Assembly (NCBI RefSeq): GCF_012222965.1
Contig: NZ_CP038241.1
Coordinates: forward strand, 806,001 to 870,000
Length of the DNA stretch: 64,000 nt
Source of the DNA: Allofrancisella inopinata
GTDB taxonomy: Bacteria > Pseudomonadota > Gammaproteobacteria > Francisellales > Francisellaceae
Direction: 5' to 3'
Shown here: positions 50,301-57,390 of the stretch, piece after piece
Position numbering within the stretch: the first letter of the stretch is position 1
How the letters are laid out: every line of letters starts with the position of its first letter
Position numbers and translations under genes: made by a program
The notes under the pieces: generated by a model
Told to the model about the DNA's origin: nothing
Database searches by the model: none
What the model saw: the letters and a program-made list of their open reading frames with translations, nothing else

Positions 50301-52899
50301 GCTTAATTCCATCAAGCTTAGATAGCTGTGACTCTATCTCTCCTAACTCTATACGATACCCACGGATCTTAACCTGAAAATCATTTCGGCCTATATATTC
50401 AATATTACCATCTGGCAACCATCTAACTAAATCTCCTGTCTTATATAACCTTGTATAACCTTTAGCTATATCTGACTCAGTAGCAAATGGATTATCTACA
50501 AACCTCTCTACTGTCAACTCAGGTCTGTTTAAATAACCACGAGCCAATCCTGCTCCGCCTATATATAACTCTCCTATAACTCCAAATGGAACTGACTGAT
50601 TATTCTTATCTAGAACATAGGCTTTAGAATTAGGAAATACCTTACCTATTGAACTTATTTTTTTTATATTGATTATTTTAGAAGTTATCTCTCCTGTCTC
50701 TGTTGGACCATAATAGTTGATCTTTCTGATTTTTTGATCTTTAGGTAACGCCTTGATACAAGATGAATCTAATGCTTCTCCACTAAAATAGATTTTTTTA
50801 ATAGTACCACAGCTATCTATCGCTTTTTCTAGTAAATCAAACTGGGATGGAACACAGTGTATACTCGTTATTCCTTTTTTTAAAATTCTTTCTAACTCTT
50901 TAAGATCAAATTCATTCTTGGTCATTAAGAGTTTTGCACCTACTAATAAATGAGTGAAAATATCTGATACAGATACATCAAATAAGTAATTTGTTTTAAA
51001 TAAGTAAACATCATTAATATTGATACTACTAAAATCACACATATATAAACATCTATTTACTAAACTCAGATGTTCAACCATCACACCCTTAGGCATACCT
51101 GTAGTACCTGATGTATATATCACATAAGCAAGATCTGTAGCTTTGCTTTGAAGGTCTAAATTTGATTTATCTTCTTGTATATATACTTGATTATCTATCG
51201 ATATTGTTTTTATATCAGATACATCTTTTAATCTATACTCTAGATGACTTTGCGTAATAACTAACTTAGCATTTGTATCACTCAGTATATGTTTAAATCT
51301 CTCATTAGGATACTCAGGATCCATTGGCACATATGCACCTCCTGCTTTTATTACTCCTAAGATACCTATAACCATATCCATACTTCTTTCTAAGCATAGA
51401 GGTATCAGCGTGTCTGCTTGTAACTCTTGATTTGTAACTTCTTTATACTGCTTTCTTATATATCTAGCTAATTGATTAGCTTTTTCGTTTAACTGTTTAT
51501 AAGTTAAGCTTTCTTCTTCAAAGACCAATGCTATATTGTTTGGGTTTTGTTGAGCTTGTTCTTCAAATATTTGATATATTGTTTTATTTTTTGGATAATT
51601 TTTATCTGTCTTATTCCAATCATAGAGTATCGTTTGATACTCTTGATGCATCAATAATTTATAGTCTTGTATTATTAAATCAGCTTTATCAAATATATCA
51701 ATTATTAATTTCTTATAATGATTGCAAAACTGTTCTATCAACTCTTTGTGAAAACAATTATTTTTGTATATACATTTAAACTCTATAAAATCATCGGATT
51801 GCTGATACTGTAAAGATAAATCTGAGCCTCCAACATCGATATTAAATCTATTTTGCGGTAGTGAGCTACATCCCCTTAAATTTAAGTGCTTAGATTTAAA
51901 GTTTGTCTGTATAAAACTTACATCTAGTTTTGAAACCGGTGAATCTGAAATAAGTTTTGAGGTTGGTAGATATATAAGATCATTGTTTGTAACATTAGAT
52001 ACAAAGAGCTTTGTATCCTCAAACAGATTTTTAAAAGTTTTTTTCTCATTGACTTTTTTATATGGAAAAACTAAAGTATTAAGCTGAGTGCCAAAGATTA
52101 AACCTTTTGTATTCTTTATACCAACAGGGTATGAGATTCCAATCGAAGACTCTTCTTCTTGATTTACATATCTACTTAATATGTAGCCATATAGTGTAAT
52201 TAACACATTAAAAAGACTTAAATTAATACTTTTTAATAGTTTTAGATTTAATCGTTCACTTTCAATATTAAAACTAAACTCTTCTATAAGCTCTTCTTGG
52301 CCCTGATTATTATTGGATGAGAAATTTACTTTAGGTAAACAATTTCCTAATAGCTCTCCCCATTCATTTTTAGACTCAACGGCAGTTACTATCTCATGTA
52401 AAGAAGAAACATAATCTATATATTCTTTTTTTTGGTCTTCTATAAAAAAACTTTTTGAGTTATTACTATTGTAATATTTTGAAATTTTATCAATTACTTC
52501 ATCAAATAAGTTTCCACCTATAAGAACATGATGAAACACTAATACTAAATCATATTCATTTTTTGATACTTTAAATAATCCAAAACGATATAAAGGCTCT
52601 TTTTCAATATTAAAAGGTTTAGATACCCATTCTTTTATTCTATCAATATCACTATAGCCGTAAATTTCTAATTCATTTATAAATTCATTTTCTTCCCAAA
52701 AAATATCTTCATCTTTTTGAACTAAATGACTATTTAAAATAAAATGTTCAGATATTAGCTTTTGTAAGCTCAAATTAAGGTTTTCAATATCTAGAGATCC
52801 ACTAATTCTTTGATCAAAGACAATATTATAGTCGCTACGATCTGGATCTAATTGGAATTCATTCCAAAATAAATTTGTATATGGGGATGCTTTTATCAT
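44344..52899 (-). CDS. NRPS: C-A-T-C-A(MT)-T-Cy
   Basis: A 2851-residue, multi-module synthetase. C1 covers about 1-430, with HHVLIGG (123-129) in place of HHxxxDG. A1 has YTSGTTGMPKG near 595. T1 is GGNSILAIK (S984). C2 has HHIASDG (1161-1167), the LCL form. A2 has TSGTTGLPKG near 1650, with a SAM methyltransferase inserted before its end (ILEIGVGSGLL near 2008), in the position and style of N-methylating domains. T2 is GGNSILAIK (S2377). A Cy domain follows (PFSLTNVQQAYLYGR; DILIMD 2561-2566), the heterocyclisation type for Cys/Ser/Thr. It ends with the TAG where the Cy-A linker begins. The first and second amino acids are not predicted with confidence. It overlaps the PPTase stop (ATGA). 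Confidence 0.93.
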   Translation of the reverse strand: MIKASPYTNLFWNEFQLDPDRSDYNIVFDQRISGSLDIENLNLSLQKLISEHFILNSHLVQKDEDIFWEENEFINELEIYGYSDIDRIKEWVSKPFNIEKEPLYRFGLFKVSKNEYDLVLVFHHVLIGGNLFDEVIDKISKYYNSNNSKSFFIEDQKKEYIDYVSSLHEIVTAVESKNEWGELLGNCLPKVNFSSNNNQGQEELIEEFSFNIESERLNLKLLKSINLSLFNVLITLYGYILSRYVNQEEESSIGISYPVGIKNTKGLIFGTQLNTLVFPYKKVNEKKTFKNLFEDTKLFVSNVTNNDLIYLPTSKLISDSPVSKLDVSFIQTNFKSKHLNLRGCSSLPQNRFNIDVGGSDLSLQYQQSDDFIEFKCIYKNNCFHKELIEQFCNHYKKLIIDIFDKADLIIQDYKLLMHQEYQTILYDWNKTDKNYPKNKTIYQIFEEQAQQNPNNIALVFEEESLTYKQLNEKANQLARYIRKQYKEVTNQELQADTLIPLCLERSMDMVIGILGVIKAGGAYVPMDPEYPNERFKHILSDTNAKLVITQSHLEYRLKDVSDIKTISIDNQVYIQEDKSNLDLQSKATDLAYVIYTSGTTGMPKGVMVEHLSLVNRCLYMCDFSSININDVYLFKTNYLFDVSVSDIFTHLLVGAKLLMTKNEFDLKELERILKKGITSIHCVPSQFDLLEKAIDSCGTIKKIYFSGEALDSSCIKALPKDQKIRKINYYGPTETGEITSKIINIKKISSIGKVFPNSKAYVLDKNNQSVPFGVIGELYIGGAGLARGYLNRPELTVERFVDNPFATESDIAKGYTRLYKTGDLVRWLPDGNIEYIGRNDFQVKIRGYRIELGEIESQLSKLDGIKQSVVLAKEKAETKSQYLVGYYVVDELGILKQKDLLDQLSEVLPEYMVPSVLVELDSMPLTVNGKLDRKALPDPEFVNEDSYVEPITELEVSLCNIYAELLGLERVGVTDDFFKIGGNSILAIKLANKISNKMGVDIHVAEILKSKNIHSLSKLVVLRNHRINITKCNQENAPLSFAQDRLWFIDQYEEGAKAYYIPILVALLPNINIKYLKKSIMKIIDRHEVLRSIFKKDKFGNNYQTILNKPFKINEYRSSDIDLEKQVFHDINTPFDLQNDFPIRVCIYYYKEETRLLINIHHIASDGWSFDIFFNELKSLYEFYSSDLKETKLPELKIQYKDYAYWQRNYLKGSILEEQLYFWKEKLLNYEETSIPADYIRPKNINYKGNIINFEINKQLSNDLRQLAKRNSVSLNAVMLAGFYILLYQHNTSQKDLVIGMPTANRHFAQIQNLIGFFVNTLVIREKINIEDFIHIFIKKVQSSLLDAQKHQDLPFEKLIDLLDIDQDQSRNPIFQILFVVQSFISNKIKDNSELFCSTNKANDYYKISRFDLEFFIDDSTDTLTATVHYATNLYKEETIQNIIRLYKRVLTNIVNTTDTRIKDINLLNIEEYKTIVYDWNAKIKSYPKNKTIYQLFNEQVEKSPNNIALVFENQKLTYKELNEKSNQLARHIRKKYEQITGEKLKPNTLIPLCLERNLDMIIGILAVMKAGGAYVPLEPGYPDERFKHILCDTKAKLIITQNHLEKRLKQIINILPISIDEQNSIYEYEEKNDLNPQSKSADLAYIIYTSGTTGLPKGVMVEHRNVIPIIKFLDQIYDIKQGSRFTQFTSYVFDVSIAEIFAALTQGATLFLLSEEEKRDTNLLSTYLIDNKINYCYLPPVILSELKKINYPNLKALIYAGEPLDKRTAAYWSQNVLLYNLYGPTETSIYASYKKISGDEVEQIGHAIPNVNLYVLNEQLKPVPVGLSGELYIGGPSVARGYLNNPKLTEEKFIYKSPCSEDVLYKTGDIVRWLSNGSLEYFGRNDSQVKIHGYRIELKEIQSYINKLNGIKQSVILAQKNKETNTSELSCYYLVNDNFYNQDSLALNTWEEVYDENYDININNGNYIDDFSEWKSYITGDIIPLKQMRAWRNTTISRVKSLNSKRILEIGVGSGLLMYPLLEDVEQYVGIDISKNVIERHKRNFSKLKKTTFYHLTADKINEINESEFDCIIINSVIQYFPHIKYFEEVLEKALSKLTDEGTLFIGDVRDYNLHKDLIKEKLQYNNKKYNELLLSSISLQESELLVAPEYFINLLGIKKDLQLDILEKDFSYNNELSNYRYDVLLTKQKQKSNEVKIFKTDYDNISSINFERNIYFVDKIPRRNFIVHESNNIIFEYQHYSEYGSDYMSAIMYHKDMGIVRLSDCIQPNNKQTKNLNNIPSLSKLRPKDIKNYLSKLVPEYMVPNNFIELEYIPLTTNGKINYKALPKVEVISQDDAYIAPSSELEKQLCNIWKEALNHKKIGTHENFFEVGGNSILAIKLVNLINIKLSTQIKVKDLFDYNNVHDLALLISGIEKDFKYREYTIKPNINDKYNPFSLTNVQQAYLYGRLSNFEMGNVSTHSYFELIFESLDVAKLEKVLNILISRHDALRTVFTDDSQTFMSNKHNYSITYHTNINKIKLKEIRNRLSHKIYDVSRWPLFDIEVSYHESKYILHLSFDILIMDGSSFAIFFSELAELYNSANINEVKLPQLDVSFKDYIESFEKVRNSELFKEAKRYWVDKLSNYNFDAQLPMIVKPSEVKEPKFTRLIKVIDKSIWNKLEQKANRYSVSPTTVVLYAYGQVLTRYSGTSKFCINLTLFNRLPLHEQVNNLLGDFTVLELFNFDQSKLDTNISQSLKTNHEELWNDIEHNLFDGIDFQRLIRKELHIGETQSLAPIVLTSVLGDKDFELKMDGYIGRGYSITQTSQVYLDNKAYETSEGFIAEWDYVEQLFDPEVISSMHKSYCDLIE

Positions 52900-53549
52900 A
52901 TGTGTCTACTTTTGTTTAATTTATTTAGATAAAGTGATGTTTTAAAGTTAGCCTGTAATATTTTAAAAATATTATGGAACAATTTTGTTTTATGATTGTT
53001 TAAAATATTGATGTTTTTAATATCGAAGTATAACCCAATCCCTAAACCTTTTATTATTGATTCTTTGATGTTAAATACTTCAAAAAAAAAGTTGATTTTG
53101 TCAAGATCTTCTTTTAGTTGGTTATAATGACTAATTTCCTCTGGGTGCATAATTACATCTTTAAGTTCATTATGATTAATGCTCTTATCAATGTATTCAA
53201 TGTCAGTACCAACCTGACACTTATCACTTACTGCTATTAAAATATATTCTTTTGAGTAGGAAATACTAAAGTTTATATTTTGATGGAATTTTAAATATGG
53301 TTTTTTATACTCATTATAAGTAAGCTCATAATTACTTATTTGATATTTACTTTCTAGATATATATATAGAAAGCTTCTTGATACTAATCTTTTAAGATGA
53401 TCAAATTCTATCTTATACTTTTGTATATCTGATAATTGATTATCTGGAATGATGCTTTCATCTACTAAATGCTTATTATCATTTACATCTAATAAAAATA
53501 AATCTGTACCTTCTATATTTTTTTGATGATAATTAAATTTTGTAAGCAC
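52896..53549 (-). CDS. Sfp-type 4'-phosphopantetheinyl transferase
   Basis: This enzyme attaches the phosphopantetheine arm to the NRPS carrier domains. VGTDIEYI is the metal-binding GxDxE motif, and FEVFNIKESIIKGLGIGL is the (W/F)xxKExxxK motif. NFSISYSKEYILIAVSD is the conserved HS-like strand, here with Ser-Tyr. About 217 residues, typical for the Sfp/EntD class. I prefer GTG 53549, 6 bases after GGAG, to TTG 53555. The ribosome site overlaps the tnpR stop, and the gene end overlaps the NRPS start, so tnpR, PPTase and NRPS appear to be one transcript. Confidence 0.9.
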   Translation of the reverse strand: MLTKFNYHQKNIEGTDLFLLDVNDNKHLVDESIIPDNQLSDIQKYKIEFDHLKRLVSRSFLYIYLESKYQISNYELTYNEYKKPYLKFHQNINFSISYSKEYILIAVSDKCQVGTDIEYIDKSINHNELKDVIMHPEEISHYNQLKEDLDKINFFFEVFNIKESIIKGLGIGLYFDIKNINILNNHKTKLFHNIFKILQANFKTSLYLNKLNKSRHI

Positions 53550-53558
53550 GCACAACTC

Positions 53559-54182
53559 CTAAATACTATCTTTTATATTTAGGATACGCTTAGCATGTTC
53601 CCTTAATTCACCACTAGGGCTAACATATCTATATAAAGTTGGTCTAGTTACTCCTAATTCTTCACATAACTCACTTACTATAGTTTCTTTATTACCCATT
53701 GCAGCTTGAGCAAGTCTTATCTGTGACTTTGTTAAGGAAAACCTTCTGCCTCCTTTCTTACCTCTTGAGCGAGCAGATTCAAGACCAGCTTTTGTTCTTT
53801 CAACTATTAGATCTCTTTCAAACTCTGCAAGCACTGCAAAGAATCCAAAAAACATTCTTCCTGCAGGAGTTGATGTATCAATATCTGCTCCTTTACCAGT
53901 AAGAACTCTTAACCCTACTTTTTTATCAGAAAGCTTTTGAATTAAATTCACTAAATCATGAAGGCTTCTTCCTAAGCGATCAAGCTTCCAAACTACTAAA
54001 ATATCATTTTCTCTTAAAGCCTTTAAACATGCTTCCAAAGATGGACGTTTAATATTTTTACCAGAAGCATGATCATGATAAATATTTTCTTGGCCAACTC
54101 TAGCTTTGACTAAAGCATCAATTTGCAAATCTAAATTTTGAGATCCATCTACTTTTGAAACTCTTGCGTAACCTATCAACAT
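53559..54182 (-). CDS. tnpR: Tn3-family serine resolvase TnpR
   Basis: A 207-residue small serine recombinase that resolves cointegrates. The catalytic Ser is S9 in GYARVS. KLDRLGRSLHDLVNLI and the arginine-rich ERDLIVERTKAGLESAR are the conserved catalytic and dimer helices. The C-terminal helix-turn-helix is ELCEELGVTRPTLYRYVS. Length and motifs agree with Tn3-type TnpR. It is divergent from tnpA with the res region in between, and the cargo operon follows directly. Confidence 0.96.
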   Translation of the reverse strand: MLIGYARVSKVDGSQNLDLQIDALVKARVGQENIYHDHASGKNIKRPSLEACLKALRENDILVVWKLDRLGRSLHDLVNLIQKLSDKKVGLRVLTGKGADIDTSTPAGRMFFGFFAVLAEFERDLIVERTKAGLESARSRGKKGGRRFSLTKSQIRLAQAAMGNKETIVSELCEELGVTRPTLYRYVSPSGELREHAKRILNIKDSI

Positions 54183-54322
54183 TTTTGTTTCACAAACGTC
54201 CGTTTATTTAACACTCTCAGTTTTATCTGTAAACTTCATAAAATATGTTAAATAACTCGTAACATATTTTAAGTTACATAAACCTGACTACTTTTAGTTT
54301 AATTTACACTATAGGAGAAAAT
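54183..54322. promoter_or_regulatory. Likely res site and divergent tnpR/tnpA promoter region
   Basis: The 140-bp gap between divergent tnpR and tnpA is where Tn3 elements keep res. It contains an 11-bp perfect dyad with a 9-base spacer (54240-54250 and 54260-54270) and a smaller one, AAACG-TC-CGTTT (54194-54205). Resolvase binding normally represses both promoters. The subsite layout is inferred, not matched to a known res. Confidence 0.65.
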
Positions 54323-57300
54323 ATGTCTACCATAGAAAGAACTGCTTACCCAAGATATTCATCTAGAAGAAAAATTAAGTCTCAAGAGCTCGATAATTTT
54401 TATAGACTTAACTCGAGTGAGATAAGGTTAATGAAAAAACATGCTCGTAGTGATCAATATAGATTAAGCTTTGCAATTCAATTAAAAACTTTTCAAAATT
54501 TAGGTTATTTCATACCCCTTGATAATGTACCTGATGAAATAATTAATTACATAAGAAAAACTTCTAAATTTCATTATACCCAAAAATATGGTTACAAAAA
54601 ATATAAAGGTGATTTTTCTAAAGCACTTTATAACCATCGAGAAATTATTAGAAAGCATATGAACATCACAAGATGGGGGAAGTTGGAAAATAATGGTAGG
54701 CATATCAACCTTGGATTAAAAAGTGCAGTTAAACTTTCTTATGAAATATCACATAGCATGAATAATATTCCTGACATTATTAATGCAGTTATTGAGAGCA
54801 TGATAGAAAACAACTATGAGCTTCCAAGTTTTTACAGTTTAAATAGACTTGTTAGACATACAAGACATTTAGTTAACAATAAAATATTTCAGCAAGTCTT
54901 TAATAGGGTAAATGCTCAATTAGATAATAGAAATAAAATTACAGAATTATTAAAATGCCAAGGAGACTCTTATTTTAGCTTATTCAATAACTTAAAAACG
55001 CAGCCACAGAAACTAACCAAACAAAATGTATACAAATTTATAGAACATTCAAAATGGTTAGATTCATTAGGAAACTCCAATGATTACCTTGATGGAATTG
55101 CTCAAATTAAAATAGAACAATTTGCTGAAGAAGCAAAAATTCTAACTATTGATGAAATCAAAAAAATGAATATAGCAAAACAATATACATATATACTATC
55201 CCTTGTATATTTGAGTAAATCTAACTCATTAGATGCTATTGCAAATATGCTATGTAAACTAGTAGCCACAGGATATAAGCATGCTCAGGATGAGTTAGAA
55301 AAGAAAGCTGATGAAAATAAAGATAATTCTTCCCATATAGCTTCTCTTTTAAAATCAATAGTTGAACGTAGTGTAGATATTAAGAATCCAAATATTTACG
55401 CTAAATGGATAACAGATTTAATTTCCAAGTCAGGAGGTCCTGAACATATAGCTAATAAATGTAATGATGTCATATTAACTTGTGGTTCTGAATCAAGAGT
55501 ATTTCTATCAAAAGTACTTTTGAATAATCAACAAAATATGTTTCACACGCTTATAGATACCATAGATCCTCAATCATCTAATAATAACAAGTCCTTAACT
55601 GACGCAATAAAATTTATTCAAAAAAATAGAACAGCAACTCGTGAATATTTTGATCAAAAGATAGATTTATCATTTACTGTTGAATTTTGGAAAAATCGCA
55701 TTCTTAAGAAAATAAATGGTCGTTATAAAATGAATCGAAAAGAGCTAATTACTAGTGTTCTTGATGCTTTGGTAAAAGGTCTAAATTCAGGAGATGTATA
55801 TGTTAAAGGTGCTAGAAACTATAGTGACTATAGAGCAGGGTTATTACCTTGGGATGAATGCCTAAAGTATATAGACGATTATTGTAATCACCTTGATTTA
55901 CCTAGCTCACCTGACGATATGTTTGACTATCTAAATAAAAAATTAATAGAAAAAGCTAGCAATGTAGATAATGATTATTTAAATAACCCCGCATTCACTA
56001 TTGATTCTAGTGGCAGGCCTATTTTAAAAAAATATGATGCTAAGCCAATATTAGAAAGTGCTGAAAAACTGGAAAGTATTCTAAAGTCTCGAATGCCAGA
56101 GCATAACTTATTAGATTTACTATCAAATGCAGAATATTATGTTGAATGGACTCAAGAATGTACTTCACCACAAGGTTATGATGTTAAATTAGACAGCCCA
56201 ATTGAAAAATTCATCCTAACAACTCTTTCACAAGGTACAGGGCTGGGAGTAACTCAAACTGCAAAGCATATTAGAGGCAATATTTCTCCGCGTATTTTAT
56301 CAAGAGTAAATCAAAAACATTTTTCTGTTAAATCTCTTAATAAATCAATAGTTAGGCTGGTAAACTTTATTAACGAATTTCCTTTAATAAAAGCTTGGGG
56401 AACTGGTGAAAGCTGTGCAGCGGATGGAACTTTAGAAGAAATTCATGATAATAATATGGTAGCTGAACATCATATTCGCTACGGAAAGAAAGGAGGGATA
56501 GCCTATCATCATGTAGCTGATAATTATATAGCATTATTTTCAACATTTATTCAATGTGGCGTATGGGAAGCTATACACATAATAGATGGGCTAATGAAAA
56601 ACGCTTCTGAGGTCCAGCCCAGAATTATACATGCTGACACTCAAGGACAGTCGTTACCAGTGTTTGCTTTTGCATATTTATTTGGAATTCAACTTATGCC
56701 AAGGATTAGAAATTGGAAAGAATTAAAGATTTATCGTCAAACAAAAGATTCTGCATATAAGAATATTGATAGTTTATTCTGTGACTCAGCTATTAATTGG
56801 GACTTAATAAAACTCCATTGGAAAGACTTAATGCAAGTAGTTTTATCTGTTAAATATGGAAAAATATCTTCCTCTTTCATATTAAGCAAGTTAAATTCAT
56901 ATAACTATAAAAACAAGCTATATAAGGCTTTTCAGGAGCTTGGAAAAGTATTGAGAACAATTTATTTGTTAGATTTTATGAATGATATTGAGCTTAGACA
57001 AAAAGTTACAGATACTACAAATAAAGCAGAATCATATAATAAATTATCTGACTGGATAAGATTTGGAAGCAAAAAGCTTGTTGCTACAAATAATCCAGAT
57101 GAAATGGAGAAATCTATAAAGTATAATCAACTAATAGCTAATTCTATTATTCTCCAGAATGTTGTAGATATGTCGAATATACTTTATGAATTAAAACAAG
57201 AAGGATATAGCTATACAGCAGAAGATTTAAGCTATTTAAGCCCATACTTAACTGAACATATTAAGCGATTTGGAGAACTAGTTTTAGATCTGAATACAAT

Positions 57301-57343
57301 ACCTGAAAAGGTAGACCATATAAGAGATAGAGAGCTATTTTAA
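54323..57343 (+). CDS. tnpA: Tn3-family transposase TnpA
   Basis: A full-length 1006-residue DDE transposase. The catalytic triad is D701 (AADGTLEE), D772 (HADTQGQS) and E903 (NKAESYN). The spacing of 131 residues between the second Asp and the Glu is as in Tn3. The N-terminal YRLNSSEIRLMKKHARSDQYR fits the DNA-binding start of the family. AGGAG lies 7 bases before the ATG. It ends 5 bp before the right inverted repeat. No frameshift or stop is seen, so the element may still be active. Confidence 0.96.
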   Translation: MSTIERTAYPRYSSRRKIKSQELDNFYRLNSSEIRLMKKHARSDQYRLSFAIQLKTFQNLGYFIPLDNVPDEIINYIRKTSKFHYTQKYGYKKYKGDFSKALYNHREIIRKHMNITRWGKLENNGRHINLGLKSAVKLSYEISHSMNNIPDIINAVIESMIENNYELPSFYSLNRLVRHTRHLVNNKIFQQVFNRVNAQLDNRNKITELLKCQGDSYFSLFNNLKTQPQKLTKQNVYKFIEHSKWLDSLGNSNDYLDGIAQIKIEQFAEEAKILTIDEIKKMNIAKQYTYILSLVYLSKSNSLDAIANMLCKLVATGYKHAQDELEKKADENKDNSSHIASLLKSIVERSVDIKNPNIYAKWITDLISKSGGPEHIANKCNDVILTCGSESRVFLSKVLLNNQQNMFHTLIDTIDPQSSNNNKSLTDAIKFIQKNRTATREYFDQKIDLSFTVEFWKNRILKKINGRYKMNRKELITSVLDALVKGLNSGDVYVKGARNYSDYRAGLLPWDECLKYIDDYCNHLDLPSSPDDMFDYLNKKLIEKASNVDNDYLNNPAFTIDSSGRPILKKYDAKPILESAEKLESILKSRMPEHNLLDLLSNAEYYVEWTQECTSPQGYDVKLDSPIEKFILTTLSQGTGLGVTQTAKHIRGNISPRILSRVNQKHFSVKSLNKSIVRLVNFINEFPLIKAWGTGESCAADGTLEEIHDNNMVAEHHIRYGKKGGIAYHHVADNYIALFSTFIQCGVWEAIHIIDGLMKNASEVQPRIIHADTQGQSLPVFAFAYLFGIQLMPRIRNWKELKIYRQTKDSAYKNIDSLFCDSAINWDLIKLHWKDLMQVVLSVKYGKISSSFILSKLNSYNYKNKLYKAFQELGKVLRTIYLLDFMNDIELRQKVTDTTNKAESYNKLSDWIRFGSKKLVATNNPDEMEKSIKYNQLIANSIILQNVVDMSNILYELKQEGYSYTAEDLSYLSPYLTEHIKRFGELVLDLNTIPEKVDHIRDRELF

Positions 57344-57348
57344 AAATC

Positions 57349-57385
57349 ATACTACCGGTTTACACATGTATTCCGACTGGAGTCG
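57349..57385 (-). repeat. Right terminal inverted repeat (37 bp) of the Tn3-family transposon
   Basis: It is the inverse complement of 40727-40763 at 33 of 37 positions, with the outer end at 57385. Confidence 0.95.
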
Positions 57386-57390
57386 GTATT
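57386..57390. repeat. Right target site duplication GTATT
   Basis: It is identical to 40722-40726, and is also the coding sequence of the interrupted dehydrogenase. Confidence 0.93.

Larger units (their letters stand above)
40727..57385. mobile_element. Tn3-family transposon (16,659 bp) carrying a nonribosomal peptide synthetase system
   Basis: The element is bounded by 37-bp inverted repeats and 5-bp direct repeats, and codes for a Tn3-type transposase (tnpA) and a serine resolvase (tnpR) with a res region between them. The cargo, on the tnpR side, is a phosphopantetheinyl transferase and an NRPS gene now split by a TAG codon. Cargo fills the element: the last NRPS gene ends 11 bp from the left repeat end, and tnpA ends 5 bp before the right one. 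It interrupts a dehydrogenase gene. Tn3 elements usually carry resistance, catabolic or toxin-antitoxin genes, so a whole NRPS system is unusual cargo. Confidence 0.95.

Noticed and set aside
40774-52899. Siderophore cluster (pyochelin/yersiniabactin type) because of the Cy and methyltransferase domains
   Set aside because: There is no salicylate or aryl carrier entry, the oxidase makes a thiazole rather than an iron-binding thiazoline, and no receptor or transport genes accompany it.
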